Virus record (IMG/VR): IMGVR_UViG_3300031972_001235 | Coordinates: 1-28,785 of that record | DNA: 28,785 nucleotides | From: a virus | Direction: 5' to 3' (one strand) | In this document: piece after piece, positions 13,017 through 20,679 of the stretch | Layout of the letters: each line of letters starts with the position of its first letter | How positions within the stretch are numbered: position 1 is the first letter of the stretch | The notes under the pieces: model-generated | What the model was told of the DNA's origin: nothing | What the model saw: the letters and a program-made list of their open reading frames with translations, nothing else | Databases searched by the model: none | Translations under genes and position numbers: made by a program

Positions 13017-13525
13017 ATATCTTCTACTTGGATGAGGACCCCCTAAATTGTGCAAAAATGCACTGTGACAAGCATGTGGTCAAGATGATCCTTGAATATG
13101 CCCAGATTCTAAGTACTGCGTGGCATGAGACGAGGGAGAAAAGGTCCTCACCCATTGAGGGACTATACAAATCAACTCACAAGAACCACCCGTCTACTGT
13201 GTGGGCGCGGAAAAGTATAGACCACTACGAGTGGCTGTCCCGCATGTGGGGTTACCTTTTGGATGAATATGAGGAACGCTATAAGAAGGACCACAAAACA
13301 GGGGGCTTGCATTGGAAGCTTATGAATGCCCCACCTCGCCTAATCGTAGACGGATGGGAGCCACCGCCGCAGTGTATGCCGAATATGTATAAGGCAGACT
13401 GCACTGTCTCAGCCTACCGTAGCTACTACAATGGAGACAAGTCAGCCTTCGCTGCGTGGAAATTTAGCCCAACACCCGCTTGGTGGAACCCAAACAATGC
13501 TAGTATCAGAACGGCAGCCACATGA
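13013..13525 (+). CDS. conserved phage protein with CAxxHCDKH motif
   Basis: This 170-aa protein begins MNIFYLDEDPLNCAKMHCDK, with C13, H17, C18 and H21 suggesting metal or nucleotide contacts, followed by HVVKMILEYAQILSTAWH. THKNHPSTVWARKS (~55-68) and a Pro-rich VDGWEPPPQCMP segment lead to a Tyr/Trp-rich end (SPTPAWW). I recognise this as a family recurring in phages of many bacteria, but no experimentally established activity comes to mind. The motif density suggests an enzyme rather than a structural protein. Confidence 0.6.
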   Translation: MNIFYLDEDPLNCAKMHCDKHVVKMILEYAQILSTAWHETREKRSSPIEGLYKSTHKNHPSTVWARKSIDHYEWLSRMWGYLLDEYEERYKKDHKTGGLHWKLMNAPPRLIVDGWEPPPQCMPNMYKADCTVSAYRSYYNGDKSAFAAWKFSPTPAWWNPNNASIRTAAT

Positions 13526-13581
13526 TCGACGTGATCCATGTGAGCAGCGCAGACAAACACAAAGGAGACTACACACCATGA
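13522..13581 (+). CDS. candidate 19-aa coupling peptide
   Basis: ATG 13522 overlaps the previous stop and its TGA (13579-13581) overlaps the next ATG (13578), so ATGA junctions exist at both ends. The peptide is MIDVIHVSSADKHKGDYTP. It may simply allow ribosomes to pass through to the downstream gene, or be a chance frame; AAAGGAG inside it serves the next gene. Confidence 0.25.
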   Translation: MIDVIHVSSADKHKGDYTP

Positions 13582-14000
13582 AGATCAAGATATCCGACCG
13601 AACAAAGATTGATGCGGTCCTCGACCGTGTGAACGGCAAGGCAGTGGCACACACGTACAATGCCCGAAACGTAGCCAACTTAGCCTGCTGGGCTGAGGAA
13701 ACCCTTAAACAGAGGGGTGTGCTCAAGAAGCACCGCAAGGGGGCTGTGTTGCAGGCTTCCGGCGTGGGGGCGTCAGCGAAAGCATACAAATGGGAGATAA
13801 TCACAACGGCAGTCACGCTACTGCGTGGCAACAGCGAATGGTTTCTATGTGAGGCGGAGCGGGACATCGCGCGACCTCTAAATCCCGGCTTAAAGAAGCT
13901 ATTGATTTCACCGCTAGCAGCGAAGGACATTTGCAACCATTCTTTCGCTGATATAAAGATCAGGCAGGGTGGACACGATCTGTCTGTTGAAATAAGATAA
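13578..14000 (+). CDS. hypothetical protein
   Basis: The start at 13578 is chosen because AAAGGAG lies upstream; a longer open frame from 13431 would overlap the preceding gene by 95 bp. The 140-aa product (MKIKISDRTKIDAVLDRVNG, then helical LACWAEETLKQRGV, a basic loop KKHRKGAV and a beta-rich C-terminus) has no recognised domain. It lies directly upstream of the DUF932 gene. Confidence 0.5.
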   Translation: MKIKISDRTKIDAVLDRVNGKAVAHTYNARNVANLACWAEETLKQRGVLKKHRKGAVLQASGVGASAKAYKWEIITTAVTLLRGNSEWFLCEAERDIARPLNPGLKKLLISPLAAKDICNHSFADIKIRQGGHDLSVEIR

Positions 14001-14060
14001 CACCAGTCGCCCAACGGCGTCGCCCTCGACTACCAAGCACTAACACCAGAGGAAAAACCT

Positions 14061-14936
14061 ATGTCTTTAGATACCGTAATAGAAATGTTCCCCAACATCA
14101 GCGCTGACACGTTTGGAGCCATACCAGCGGTAACAGATTTCCCTATCGCCTATGAGCCCACAAAGATGCCAGACAAACGCTATGTGCTCAATGCCAATAC
14201 CGGAACATATCTGGGCATCGTTGGGCGCAACTTTACCTGCGTGGACCACACAGAGTTTTTCACGCGTGTGATGGACACCGTCCGCACAAACCTGACAGTC
14301 CACGATCTCAAAGACGCCCGCGTCCGGTGGCAGTCAGGGCGACACGGGGCCTTTGCTCTTATGGATGTAACCCTGCCGAACGTCACGTACAAAGTAACGA
14401 CCAAGAGGCACCAAGTCGATGTCGCGCAACGCATTGTGGCATTGCACGGTGTGGACGGATTGACATCCAACCAGTCGTATCATGGTGCCATCGATGCTTT
14501 CTGCACTAATGGTATGATATCGGGGGACTGGGAGAGGGTCCGCCGTAAGAACACCTCTGGGTTCCGACTGGATAATTTTATAACTGAGCTTGAGGGCTCC
14601 AAAGCTGAGTTCCATGCACACGGTCGGAAGCTTCAGACGTGGGCAGACAAACAGTTAGACTTCACCTCCGTGAAGGAGGCGCTGCCCAGCATTGTAGGAG
14701 GAGAGCGTAAAGCTGATAAGCTAACTGCCCTGTATCTCAATGAGGCGAGTACGCGTGGGCATAATGTCTTTGCCTTGTACAGTGCGTTTACTAATTACTC
14801 ATCATATGCGGACCACCGCAACGGATTTGAGTTGCGTGCGTCAGACAATGATAACGCGGCTATGACAATGTTCAGTCGAGAGCAGGCTGTAACAAAGTGG
14901 GTTAGCTCCCCAGCCTTCGCCGCACTAGCAGCATAG
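14061..14936 (+). CDS. DUF932 phage/plasmid-like protein
   Basis: This 291-aa protein (Shine-Dalgarno AGAGGAAA) carries the DUF932 features: NTGTYLGIVGRNFTCVDHTE (~45-64), then a beta-rich middle, NQSYHGAIDAFCTNGMISGD (~138-157) and a helical C-terminal half ending with the KWVSSPAFAAL segment. DUF932 proteins occur on phages and plasmids, often near replication or recombination genes; their biochemical role is not established. It is followed 13 bp later by the integrase. Confidence 0.82.
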   Translation: MSLDTVIEMFPNISADTFGAIPAVTDFPIAYEPTKMPDKRYVLNANTGTYLGIVGRNFTCVDHTEFFTRVMDTVRTNLTVHDLKDARVRWQSGRHGAFALMDVTLPNVTYKVTTKRHQVDVAQRIVALHGVDGLTSNQSYHGAIDAFCTNGMISGDWERVRRKNTSGFRLDNFITELEGSKAEFHAHGRKLQTWADKQLDFTSVKEALPSIVGGERKADKLTALYLNEASTRGHNVFALYSAFTNYSSYADHRNGFELRASDNDNAAMTMFSREQAVTKWVSSPAFAALAA

Positions 14937-14949
14937 AGGATAGAATAAC

Positions 14950-16029
14950 ATGAGTACGTTGCCGCGTTACGTTAAAAAGATTACCCGCAAGGACAGGACT
15001 GTACACTACACTTACAATCCACCTAAACGGTTTATTGATCTAGGTCTCGTGGTGCGGCAGCCGCTCGCCTCAGACCTAAGAATAGCTAGACGACTAGCCA
15101 ACGAACTGAACGAAAAGATTGACGCATGGAAAGACGTTTACGATGCACAGAAACGACTGACAGCTACTGCTACGATTGAGCAGTTAATAGTCCACTACAA
15201 GCAGTCCTATTCATATAAGAAGTTGTCAGATAAATCTAAGAAGGAGTATGCGTATATATTTTCTATCTTAGATGTGGACCTGCGTCGGTATCGTATAGGT
15301 AAATTATCTGTGCAGGATGCTCGCCACACATACGACTTGTGGCTCCAGCGGGGTGTGTATCATGCCAACAAAACATCTCGCATAGCAAGCCTCTTGTTTA
15401 ATTTTGCGGTTGACCATGAGTATATACCAATGAACCCGTTTGGTAGGCTACAGAGACAGACGCCAGAACCACGTAAGGTTGTGTGGTCAGACGAAGAGGT
15501 GCGTAAGTTTCTAGAGGTAGCTTATAGTGACTTTAAGTGGCGTAATCTAGGTCTGATAGTTCAGATGACATACGCTTGGGTTCAGCGCGTGGGAGACATA
15601 CGAGTGCTCAAGTGGGATAGCATCGACTGGGATAAACAAACTGTCACGATACAGCAGTCTAAGCGTAGGGCTACAGTCCACATACCCATAGGGGATGACC
15701 TCTTCCACATGCTCAAACAGCAGTGTGCCGATTTTGATTTTCAGGAATACGTCGCCCCCAAAGTCAAACCTAGGCGCGGGGTACACCATCCCTACAGCAT
15801 AGACAATGTTAGCTGTGAGGTTAGGAGGGTTCTTGCAGCGGCAGACTTACCATTAAACTTACGTGTCAGTGACTTACGTAGGACTGGCACTACTCAGATG
15901 GTGGAGGGGGGCGTGTCTATGACCTCGCTCATGCAGGTAACAGGACACGTCAATCCGTCATCCCTAAAACCCTATATGAAGAATACCTTGAGAGGTGCAA
16001 CTGAGGCTCTTAACAAGAGAGTATACTGA
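14950..16029 (+). CDS. int: tyrosine recombinase (integrase) with atypical box II
   Basis: This 359-aa tyrosine recombinase has a core-binding domain (~74-165) and a catalytic domain (~175-350). Visible catalytic residues are R213 (WVQRVGDIRVLKW), K238 (QQSKRR), R310 (SDLRRT), H333 (TGHVNPSS) and nucleophile Y342 (LKPYMKN). The box II His is replaced by Ser307 (SDLRR for HDLRR), as occurs in some podoviral integrases; catalysis may be altered but is not excluded. It abuts the primase (their TGA/ATG share one base at 16029). An integrase implies a potential for lysogeny, but no attP or repressor was found here. Confidence 0.88.
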   Translation: MSTLPRYVKKITRKDRTVHYTYNPPKRFIDLGLVVRQPLASDLRIARRLANELNEKIDAWKDVYDAQKRLTATATIEQLIVHYKQSYSYKKLSDKSKKEYAYIFSILDVDLRRYRIGKLSVQDARHTYDLWLQRGVYHANKTSRIASLLFNFAVDHEYIPMNPFGRLQRQTPEPRKVVWSDEEVRKFLEVAYSDFKWRNLGLIVQMTYAWVQRVGDIRVLKWDSIDWDKQTVTIQQSKRRATVHIPIGDDLFHMLKQQCADFDFQEYVAPKVKPRRGVHHPYSIDNVSCEVRRVLAAADLPLNLRVSDLRRTGTTQMVEGGVSMTSLMQVTGHVNPSSLKPYMKNTLRGATEALNKRVY

Positions 16030-16820
16030 TGTATATAAAAACTTATGTAGAAGACTTAGGTCTCAATAGTGGTGACACGTACAGAGGTACGTGCCCCACA
16101 TGCAGGGGTACAAATACTTTTACAGCGTCTAATGTAGACGGGTTACTCGTATGGAATTGCTATAAAAATTCTTGTAACATAAGAGGAAGATTTCAAGGAA
16201 AGTTATCAGTAAACGACATCCACCTGAAGCTGAATAAAGTTTCAATATCAGATTCTCAGGAGTTTGTCAAACCCACGTTTGTAAGACCACTAGACCCTAA
16301 CCATAGTGCTTATGGTGCGGCATATCAGTGGGGCAAAGGCTGGGGCATTGACATAGAGGGGTATCTGTACGACTATAGGGAACATAGGGTAGTCTTTCCT
16401 ATATATAACAAGGGTTTACTTGTAGATGCAGCAGGACGCACAATTGGCTACAAGACTAACACTAAACCTAAATGGAAGAGGTACGGCAACTCTAAGCTAC
16501 CCTACACGTGTGGTGTGGGTAAGGTCGCAGTAGTTGTTGAAGATTGCATCAGTGCATCTGTGGTCGGGGGTAACGGTAAGGTGGGCGTAGCTATTTTGGG
16601 AACGTCACTAGCCCCTGAACATGTAGCTACACTATCGACCTTTGATAGAATCATCGTAGCCCTAGACCCGGACGCACGCAACAAAACACTAGCGTATACC
16701 AAAGAGCTACGACGCGTAGCCCCAGAAGTTTATGCTCTTAATCTCAAGGACGACCTAAAGTATCGTAACCCCATCGACCTTGAAAAACTGGAGGACTTAG
16801 TATGGAAGAAAAGCTGTTAA
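16029..16820 (+). CDS. DNA primase, zinc-binding and TOPRIM (T7 gp4 primase type)
   Basis: This 263-aa primase makes RNA primers for lagging-strand synthesis. A zinc ribbon C22-x2-C25 ... C44-x4-C49 recognises the template. The TOPRIM domain shows E171 (VVVEDCISAS) and D213/D215 (IIVALDPDARN), which bind Mg2+. In T7 the primase is fused to the helicase. Here it is separate, overlapping the helicase gene by 19 bp, so the two probably assemble after translation. The order integrase-primase-helicase is notable. Confidence 0.88.
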   Translation: MYIKTYVEDLGLNSGDTYRGTCPTCRGTNTFTASNVDGLLVWNCYKNSCNIRGRFQGKLSVNDIHLKLNKVSISDSQEFVKPTFVRPLDPNHSAYGAAYQWGKGWGIDIEGYLYDYREHRVVFPIYNKGLLVDAAGRTIGYKTNTKPKWKRYGNSKLPYTCGVGKVAVVVEDCISASVVGGNGKVGVAILGTSLAPEHVATLSTFDRIIVALDPDARNKTLAYTKELRRVAPEVYALNLKDDLKYRNPIDLEKLEDLVWKKSC

Positions 16821-18025
16821 GATCTTTAATGGATTACTCTTTTCACGAAGAGTTTAATAGCTTCAAATGCCCAGACGTAATCTTCACGAAGGAAGGCAAG
16901 AAGATTAAGCAGGCGATAGAGGCAGCCCATCATCTATATAAGAGATCATTGGAGCCCTCAGAAGTTGAGGCTTTGTATCTGTCACAGAACCCTACGCTCA
17001 CTACCTCACAGCGGGGGGAGGTGTCTGATTTATTTGAGGCAATTCAGGCAGTATCCGTACTAGGTAAGGACGTTGCACAAGACATACTGTCTACTTTATT
17101 CCAGCAATACATAGGAGAGGAGATTGCTAACTTAGGTTTTGAGTACATCAATGGTAACCAGAACTCGTTGGAATCTTTGCACAGTTTGCTAGAGAAGTAT
17201 GACGGTAATTTCTTACCTAAAATTACTGTGGAGTGGGACAACCTCTCTTTTGATGAGATTATAGAGAAGACGTTGGACAAGCCTAAGTGGCAGTTTAACA
17301 TAGCGTCACTCAGCAGGAGGGTCACAGGCATAGATGGAGGCCAACTCATTGAGGTTGGCGCACGCTCTAACGTAGGCAAGACATCTTTCCATGCTAGTAT
17401 TATTGCGGGTCCGGGTGGCTTCGCTGAGCAGGGAGCTAAGGTTCTTATTCTATGTAATGAAGAGCCAACAGATCGGGTTCTACTTCGTTACCTGTTAGCT
17501 GCTGCTGGCTTTGCACCAGAAGATTTAGTAAAGAATTATGCTACTGCGACACGAAACTACGCAAACATCAGTGACAATATCTTTATCAAGGATGTTACAG
17601 AATACCGGATGGATTGGGTTGATTCTGTGTGTCGCACGTACAAGCCCGACATAGTGGTGCTTGACATGGGTGATAAGCTGGCTAATATGCAAGGTCATAG
17701 CCGCGTTGATGAGGCGTTAAAGGCTAACGTAATCTTTGCTAGGCGTATTGCTAAGCGTCACAACTGCGCTATATTCTATATGTCGCAGTTATCTGCTGAA
17801 GCGGAGGGTAAGATCGTTCTAAACCAGTCTATGATGGAGGGCAGCAAGACAGGCAAGGCGGCAGAGGCTGACCTTATGTTACTGCTTGCAAAGAACCCAC
17901 CCCTGTCAGATCAAATGGAGGAAGACAACCAACGACACATAAACATTGTTAAAAATAAGTTGACAGGCTGGCACGGCATCGTGCATTGTGAGTTCGATTA
18001 TCGCACCAGTCGATATACAGCATAA
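16802..18025 (+). CDS. replicative DnaB-type helicase (T7 gp4 helicase-like)
   Basis: This 407-aa RecA-like hexameric helicase has Walker A GARSNVGKTS (186-195, Lys193), Walker B IVVLDMGD (~284-291, Asp288), the conserved IFYMSQLSAEA (~324-334) and an SMMEGSKTGKAAEADL segment. Residues 1-150 form the helical N-terminal domain that in DnaB-type proteins contacts primase. It starts at ATG 16802 inside the end of the primase gene with GGAGGACTT upstream. Confidence 0.9.
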   Translation: MEEKLLRSLMDYSFHEEFNSFKCPDVIFTKEGKKIKQAIEAAHHLYKRSLEPSEVEALYLSQNPTLTTSQRGEVSDLFEAIQAVSVLGKDVAQDILSTLFQQYIGEEIANLGFEYINGNQNSLESLHSLLEKYDGNFLPKITVEWDNLSFDEIIEKTLDKPKWQFNIASLSRRVTGIDGGQLIEVGARSNVGKTSFHASIIAGPGGFAEQGAKVLILCNEEPTDRVLLRYLLAAAGFAPEDLVKNYATATRNYANISDNIFIKDVTEYRMDWVDSVCRTYKPDIVVLDMGDKLANMQGHSRVDEALKANVIFARRIAKRHNCAIFYMSQLSAEAEGKIVLNQSMMEGSKTGKAAEADLMLLLAKNPPLSDQMEEDNQRHINIVKNKLTGWHGIVHCEFDYRTSRYTA

Positions 18026-18037
18026 AAGGAAAGCCAC

Positions 18038-18277
18038 ATGACAACCGCAACAGCACGGACCACTAAACTGCAAACGCAGTTCGAACCACCCACGAAGATT
18101 ACAGTCTTTACAAAGGACACAGACGAACGCGCTAATGTTCTCCTTGTGGAGAAGGTTACCTCAACTATCCACACAGACAATGGCATTCAACTACAAACTG
18201 CAAACCTAGAGACGGTGTTTGTGGCATGGAGCCACGTGAAGTACTTAATTACGAGCACCCCCGATGCCTCAGTTTAA
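18038..18277 (+). CDS. small hypothetical protein
   Basis: This 79-aa, Thr-rich protein starts at ATG 18038 with AAAGGAAA upstream. Beta-strands dominate (KITVFTKDTDERANVLLVEK, VTSTIHTDNGIQLQ, TVFVAWSHVKYLIT), like a small beta-barrel or OB-type fold. It overlaps the M15 gene by 14 bp. No family recognised. Confidence 0.55.
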   Translation: MTTATARTTKLQTQFEPPTKITVFTKDTDERANVLLVEKVTSTIHTDNGIQLQTANLETVFVAWSHVKYLITSTPDASV

Positions 18278-18719
18278 ACTGAGCAGCACCTCACTAGACC
18301 GCATGACGGGTATTGACATGCTACTGTCCTCCGTTATGCGTACTGCTATCAGTCATACCACAATCGACTTTGGTATTTCGGAGGGGTTGCGTTCACAAGA
18401 ACGGCAGGCCCATCTCGTAGACACGGGTAAGTCCCAGACGCTACAGTCTAAGCATATTGACGGGAAGGCCGTTGATGTTTTAGCATATAAGAATGGGAAC
18501 ATCACATGGGATCACGCAGACTTTGATCAAATAGCTGAGGCTGTACGCCACGCTGCTAAGCTACATAATGTAGCCATTCGGTGGGGTGCTGCGTGGACCG
18601 TCCCTGACATTAAAGATTGGGCTGACTCCATGCGTCAGGCAAGAATGTCCTACGTAGAGCAGAGAACCCACGAAGGGCGAAAACCTTTTGTAGACTCTCC
18701 ACACTTTGAGTTGGCATGA
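18264..18719 (+). CDS. endolysin, peptidase M15 family (zinc endopeptidase)
   Basis: This 151-aa zinc peptidase would cut peptide links in peptidoglycan. The arrangement H64-x6-D71 (KHIDGKAVD) and D144-x2-H147 (DSPHFEL) matches the phage T5-type L-alanyl-D-glutamate peptidase (three Zn ligands His-Asp-His, catalytic Asp three residues before the last His). EGLRSQERQAHLV (~40-52) is the usual segment preceding the metal site. No signal peptide is visible, so release depends on a holin (candidates at 5329 and 5926). Placement of the endolysin in the replication operon, away from the holins, is unusual. Confidence 0.85.
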   Translation: MPQFKLSSTSLDRMTGIDMLLSSVMRTAISHTTIDFGISEGLRSQERQAHLVDTGKSQTLQSKHIDGKAVDVLAYKNGNITWDHADFDQIAEAVRHAAKLHNVAIRWGAAWTVPDIKDWADSMRQARMSYVEQRTHEGRKPFVDSPHFELA

Positions 18720-18916
18720 TGTCCCCTGTAGCTGTTTTCGTGTCGGATTATAACCACAGAAAAGCTTTAGTTTATAAGCTGAAGGAAGGTTGTTATGTAG
18801 AATTTTATCTACATGAACAAAAGGTTAGGGAAGAATACTATATGGGCAAGTCACAACAGTACCATGAGACGGCAGCAGAAAACTACGTATTAGGCATAAA
18901 AAACCTAGGCCCTTAA
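18716..18916 (+). CDS. small conserved phage protein of unknown function
   Basis: This 66-aa protein overlaps the endolysin by 4 bp (ATGA). It has VAVFVSDYNHRKALVYKLKE then YVEFYLHEQKVREEYYMGKS and a helical end, an alpha/beta pattern. The stop codon's last A (18916) is the first base of tRNA-Arg. No function known. Confidence 0.55.
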   Translation: MMSPVAVFVSDYNHRKALVYKLKEGCYVEFYLHEQKVREEYYMGKSQQYHETAAENYVLGIKNLGP

Positions 18917-18992
18917 CTTCCGTAGCTCAGTTGGATAGAGCAACAGACTTCTAATCTGTGGGTCGCAGGTTCGAGTCCTGCCGGGAGTACCA
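18916..18992 (+). tRNA. tRNA-Arg (UCU)
   Basis: This is a 77-nt cloverleaf. Acceptor ACTTCCG/CGGGAGT (one T-G wobble), D-arm GCTCAGTTGGATAGAGC, anticodon stem CAGAC/ATCTG with loop reading TCT, and T-arm GCAGGTTCGAGTCCTGC; CCA is encoded. It reads AGA codons. Its first base is the last base of the upstream stop codon, so it lies directly in the operon. Confidence 0.95.
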
Positions 18993-19014
18993 CATACTGT
19001 GATGGAAAAATGTA

Positions 19015-19278
19015 ATGAGTAAAGTAACACCCACCCACACCCCTGACTGGTACGTCAAGTGGGTTGCCACCATACTAATCTTCGTAGCTGTAGCGTGCAG
19101 ATCCGTTGAGGAAGTGCCCAAAATTTACGACATCACACTATCCTTCTTTGGATGTGTGGGGTGGTGGTACGTAGCTTGGGTGTGGGGGGACCGTGCACTT
19201 ATGACGCTAAATACGGCTCTGCTTTCTATGCTGTTTATGGCACTAGTTAGATATGTAACAACCTATACAATGGTGTAG
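19015..19278 (+). CDS. small three-TM membrane protein
   Basis: This 87-aa protein has three hydrophobic segments (around residues 14-30 VKWVATILIFVAVACR, 41-57 LSFFGCVGWWYVAWVW and 62-84). The DWYVKW start, the FxGCVGWWYV pattern and a third helix after D-R-A-L resemble small membrane proteins common in marine phages. Possible roles are lysis inhibition, superinfection exclusion or holin; the sequence does not decide. Confidence 0.6.
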   Translation: MSKVTPTHTPDWYVKWVATILIFVAVACRSVEEVPKIYDITLSFFGCVGWWYVAWVWGDRALMTLNTALLSMLFMALVRYVTTYTMV

Positions 19279-19282
19279 TACT

Positions 19283-19534
19283 ATGTTAACTACAGACCCA
19301 ATCTCTATAACAATATCCGTGCGTGGCTCTACTATAGATGAGCCTATACATGCTGCGCATCTACACAGAGAGGGTGGTAAATATGTAGTATACTTTAAAT
19401 ACAAAGGTACTACATATAGTACCAGAATTTACGAGCATATGTCTCTAGAAGATGTTCAAGGCCACATAGATGAGTGGTCCTACAAACTAAACGAGGTATA
19501 TGAGAGGAGCGTCTATGTTAAACAACACAGCTAA
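19283..19534 (+). CDS. hypothetical beta-rich protein
   Basis: This 83-aa protein looks beta-rich at the N-terminus (DPISITISVRGSTIDEPI, KYVVYFKYKGTTYSTRIY) with a helical end (LEDVQGHIDEWSYKLNEVYE). Its end overlaps the ThyX start by 20 bp. No family recognised. Confidence 0.55.
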   Translation: MLTTDPISITISVRGSTIDEPIHAAHLHREGGKYVVYFKYKGTTYSTRIYEHMSLEDVQGHIDEWSYKLNEVYERSVYVKQHS

Positions 19535-20180
19535 ACTCATGGGTTGGACTTCCTTCCCCACTGTACCCCAGCCCGCTACGTTGACGGATGCTATTGCATA
19601 TGTTGCTAGAGTGTCTAACCCCACGAGTCAGGTAAATAACCTCAAAGGCGACAAGTTGCTGGCCTTTCTCGTGAAAAATAAACATTGGTCGCCCTTCGAG
19701 ATGGCAAATATAGTGTTAGAGGTGGTCACTGCACGTGATATCTCACGTCAGTTGATCCGACATAGATCCTTTAGCTTTCAGGAGCATTCGCAGCGCTATA
19801 GTGCCACAGAGACTGTCGCATTCGAGCGTGAGTGTCGTCTACAGGATTGGAATAATCGACAGAACTCTTTGCCAAATGAGGACGAGGATGTAGATAATAT
19901 TTGGCGCGCGGCTCAGAAGAGTGTTACAGACACTTCATTTGTAGCATATGATAGATCCCTCAAAGCTGGTATAGCTAAGGAGGTGGCAAGAGTGTTGTTA
20001 CCGGAGGGCTTGACACGCACAAAGCTGTATGTTAATGGGTCTGTCCGTAGTTGGATGCACTATATCGAGCTTCGAACTGGTCCTGAAACGCAGAAGGAAC
20101 ACAGGGATTTGGCTTTTAGGTGTTCTGAAGCCATAGAACCTATATTTCCACACATCAAAGACTTTGTACAACTGGCTTAA
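19515..20180 (+). CDS. thyX: flavin-dependent thymidylate synthase
   Basis: This 221-aa enzyme makes dTMP from dUMP using FAD, NADPH and methylene-THF. The ThyX signature RHRxxSxxxxSxR is present as RHRSFSFQEHSQR. The start at 19515 is preferred over ATG 19500 because AGGAG lies six bases before it. ThyX with class II RNR and MazG forms the nucleotide-supply set of the phage. HMO-2011-like and related marine podoviruses often carry it. Confidence 0.93.
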   Translation: MLNNTAKLMGWTSFPTVPQPATLTDAIAYVARVSNPTSQVNNLKGDKLLAFLVKNKHWSPFEMANIVLEVVTARDISRQLIRHRSFSFQEHSQRYSATETVAFERECRLQDWNNRQNSLPNEDEDVDNIWRAAQKSVTDTSFVAYDRSLKAGIAKEVARVLLPEGLTRTKLYVNGSVRSWMHYIELRTGPETQKEHRDLAFRCSEAIEPIFPHIKDFVQLA

Positions 20181-20193
20181 AGGGAGGTTAGTA

Positions 20194-20460
20194 ATGCGAA
20201 AGATCAATATGTCGCTTGAGGTTGACGCTGTCATTAATGATGCTGGAAACATATCCGTATTGATATGGCCGGGAAATGACTACACCGACCCTTATGAGGT
20301 AGAATTTTCTGTTGCAGATATTCTAGATAGTCTATATGAGGACTATGCAGCTAAGGGTGGAAAGATAGATGCGGCTGATATACGCTACCTAAGTTTGATA
20401 GGTGAGGCTTTTGAGAACAATGTACACATTGCAGTAGACGCACTCCGAATGAAACTCTAG
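20194..20460 (+). CDS. hypothetical acidic protein
   Basis: From ATG 20194 (AGGGAGG upstream), 88 aa, acidic. N-terminal beta-strands (INMSLEVDAVINDAGNISVL) are followed by a helical VADILDSLYEDYAAKGG and C-terminal EAFENNVHIAVDAL. It lies between ThyX and DNA polymerase genes; no family recognised. Confidence 0.55.
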   Translation: MRKINMSLEVDAVINDAGNISVLIWPGNDYTDPYEVEFSVADILDSLYEDYAAKGGKIDAADIRYLSLIGEAFENNVHIAVDALRMKL

Positions 20461-20475
20461 TATAGGCTTACGCAT

Positions 20476-20670
20476 ATGAGAGCGATAGAAGGACCTTCAG
20501 CCGAGTGTTACATGCTATTGAGAATCAGTAGCCTACTCCAGAAAAGGATAGACACAGACGAAACTTTTACAGAGGATGACCTGCATGCAATTTGGATATC
20601 CTACCAAAACCTGTTTACCTTTTGGGATATCGTGTTTGAAGCAGGCGGCGGACCCCCACCTATACATTGA
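20476..20670 (+). CDS. small hypothetical protein with GGGPPPIH tail
   Basis: This 64-aa protein is mostly helical (AECYMLLRISSLLQKRIDTD, DLHAIWISYQNLFTF) and ends in the unusual GGGPPPIH. It ends 9 bp before the polymerase start. The final segment could bind a partner such as polymerase, but this is speculation. Confidence 0.45.
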   Translation: MRAIEGPSAECYMLLRISSLLQKRIDTDETFTEDDLHAIWISYQNLFTFWDIVFEAGGGPPPIH

Positions 20671-20679
20671 GAGGTAGTC

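Noticed and set aside
13013-13525. Pyrimidine-dimer glycosylase (endonuclease V type) for the CAxxHCDKH protein
   Set aside because: Its N-terminus and motifs do not resemble T4 DenV-type enzymes by eye; I leave it as a conserved protein of unknown function.
12682-18992. tRNA-Leu or tRNA-Arg as the attP core
   Set aside because: Both are complete functional-looking tRNAs with CCA ends; no partial tRNA or duplicated tRNA 3' end was found near the integrase, and nothing marks an att core without the host sequence.
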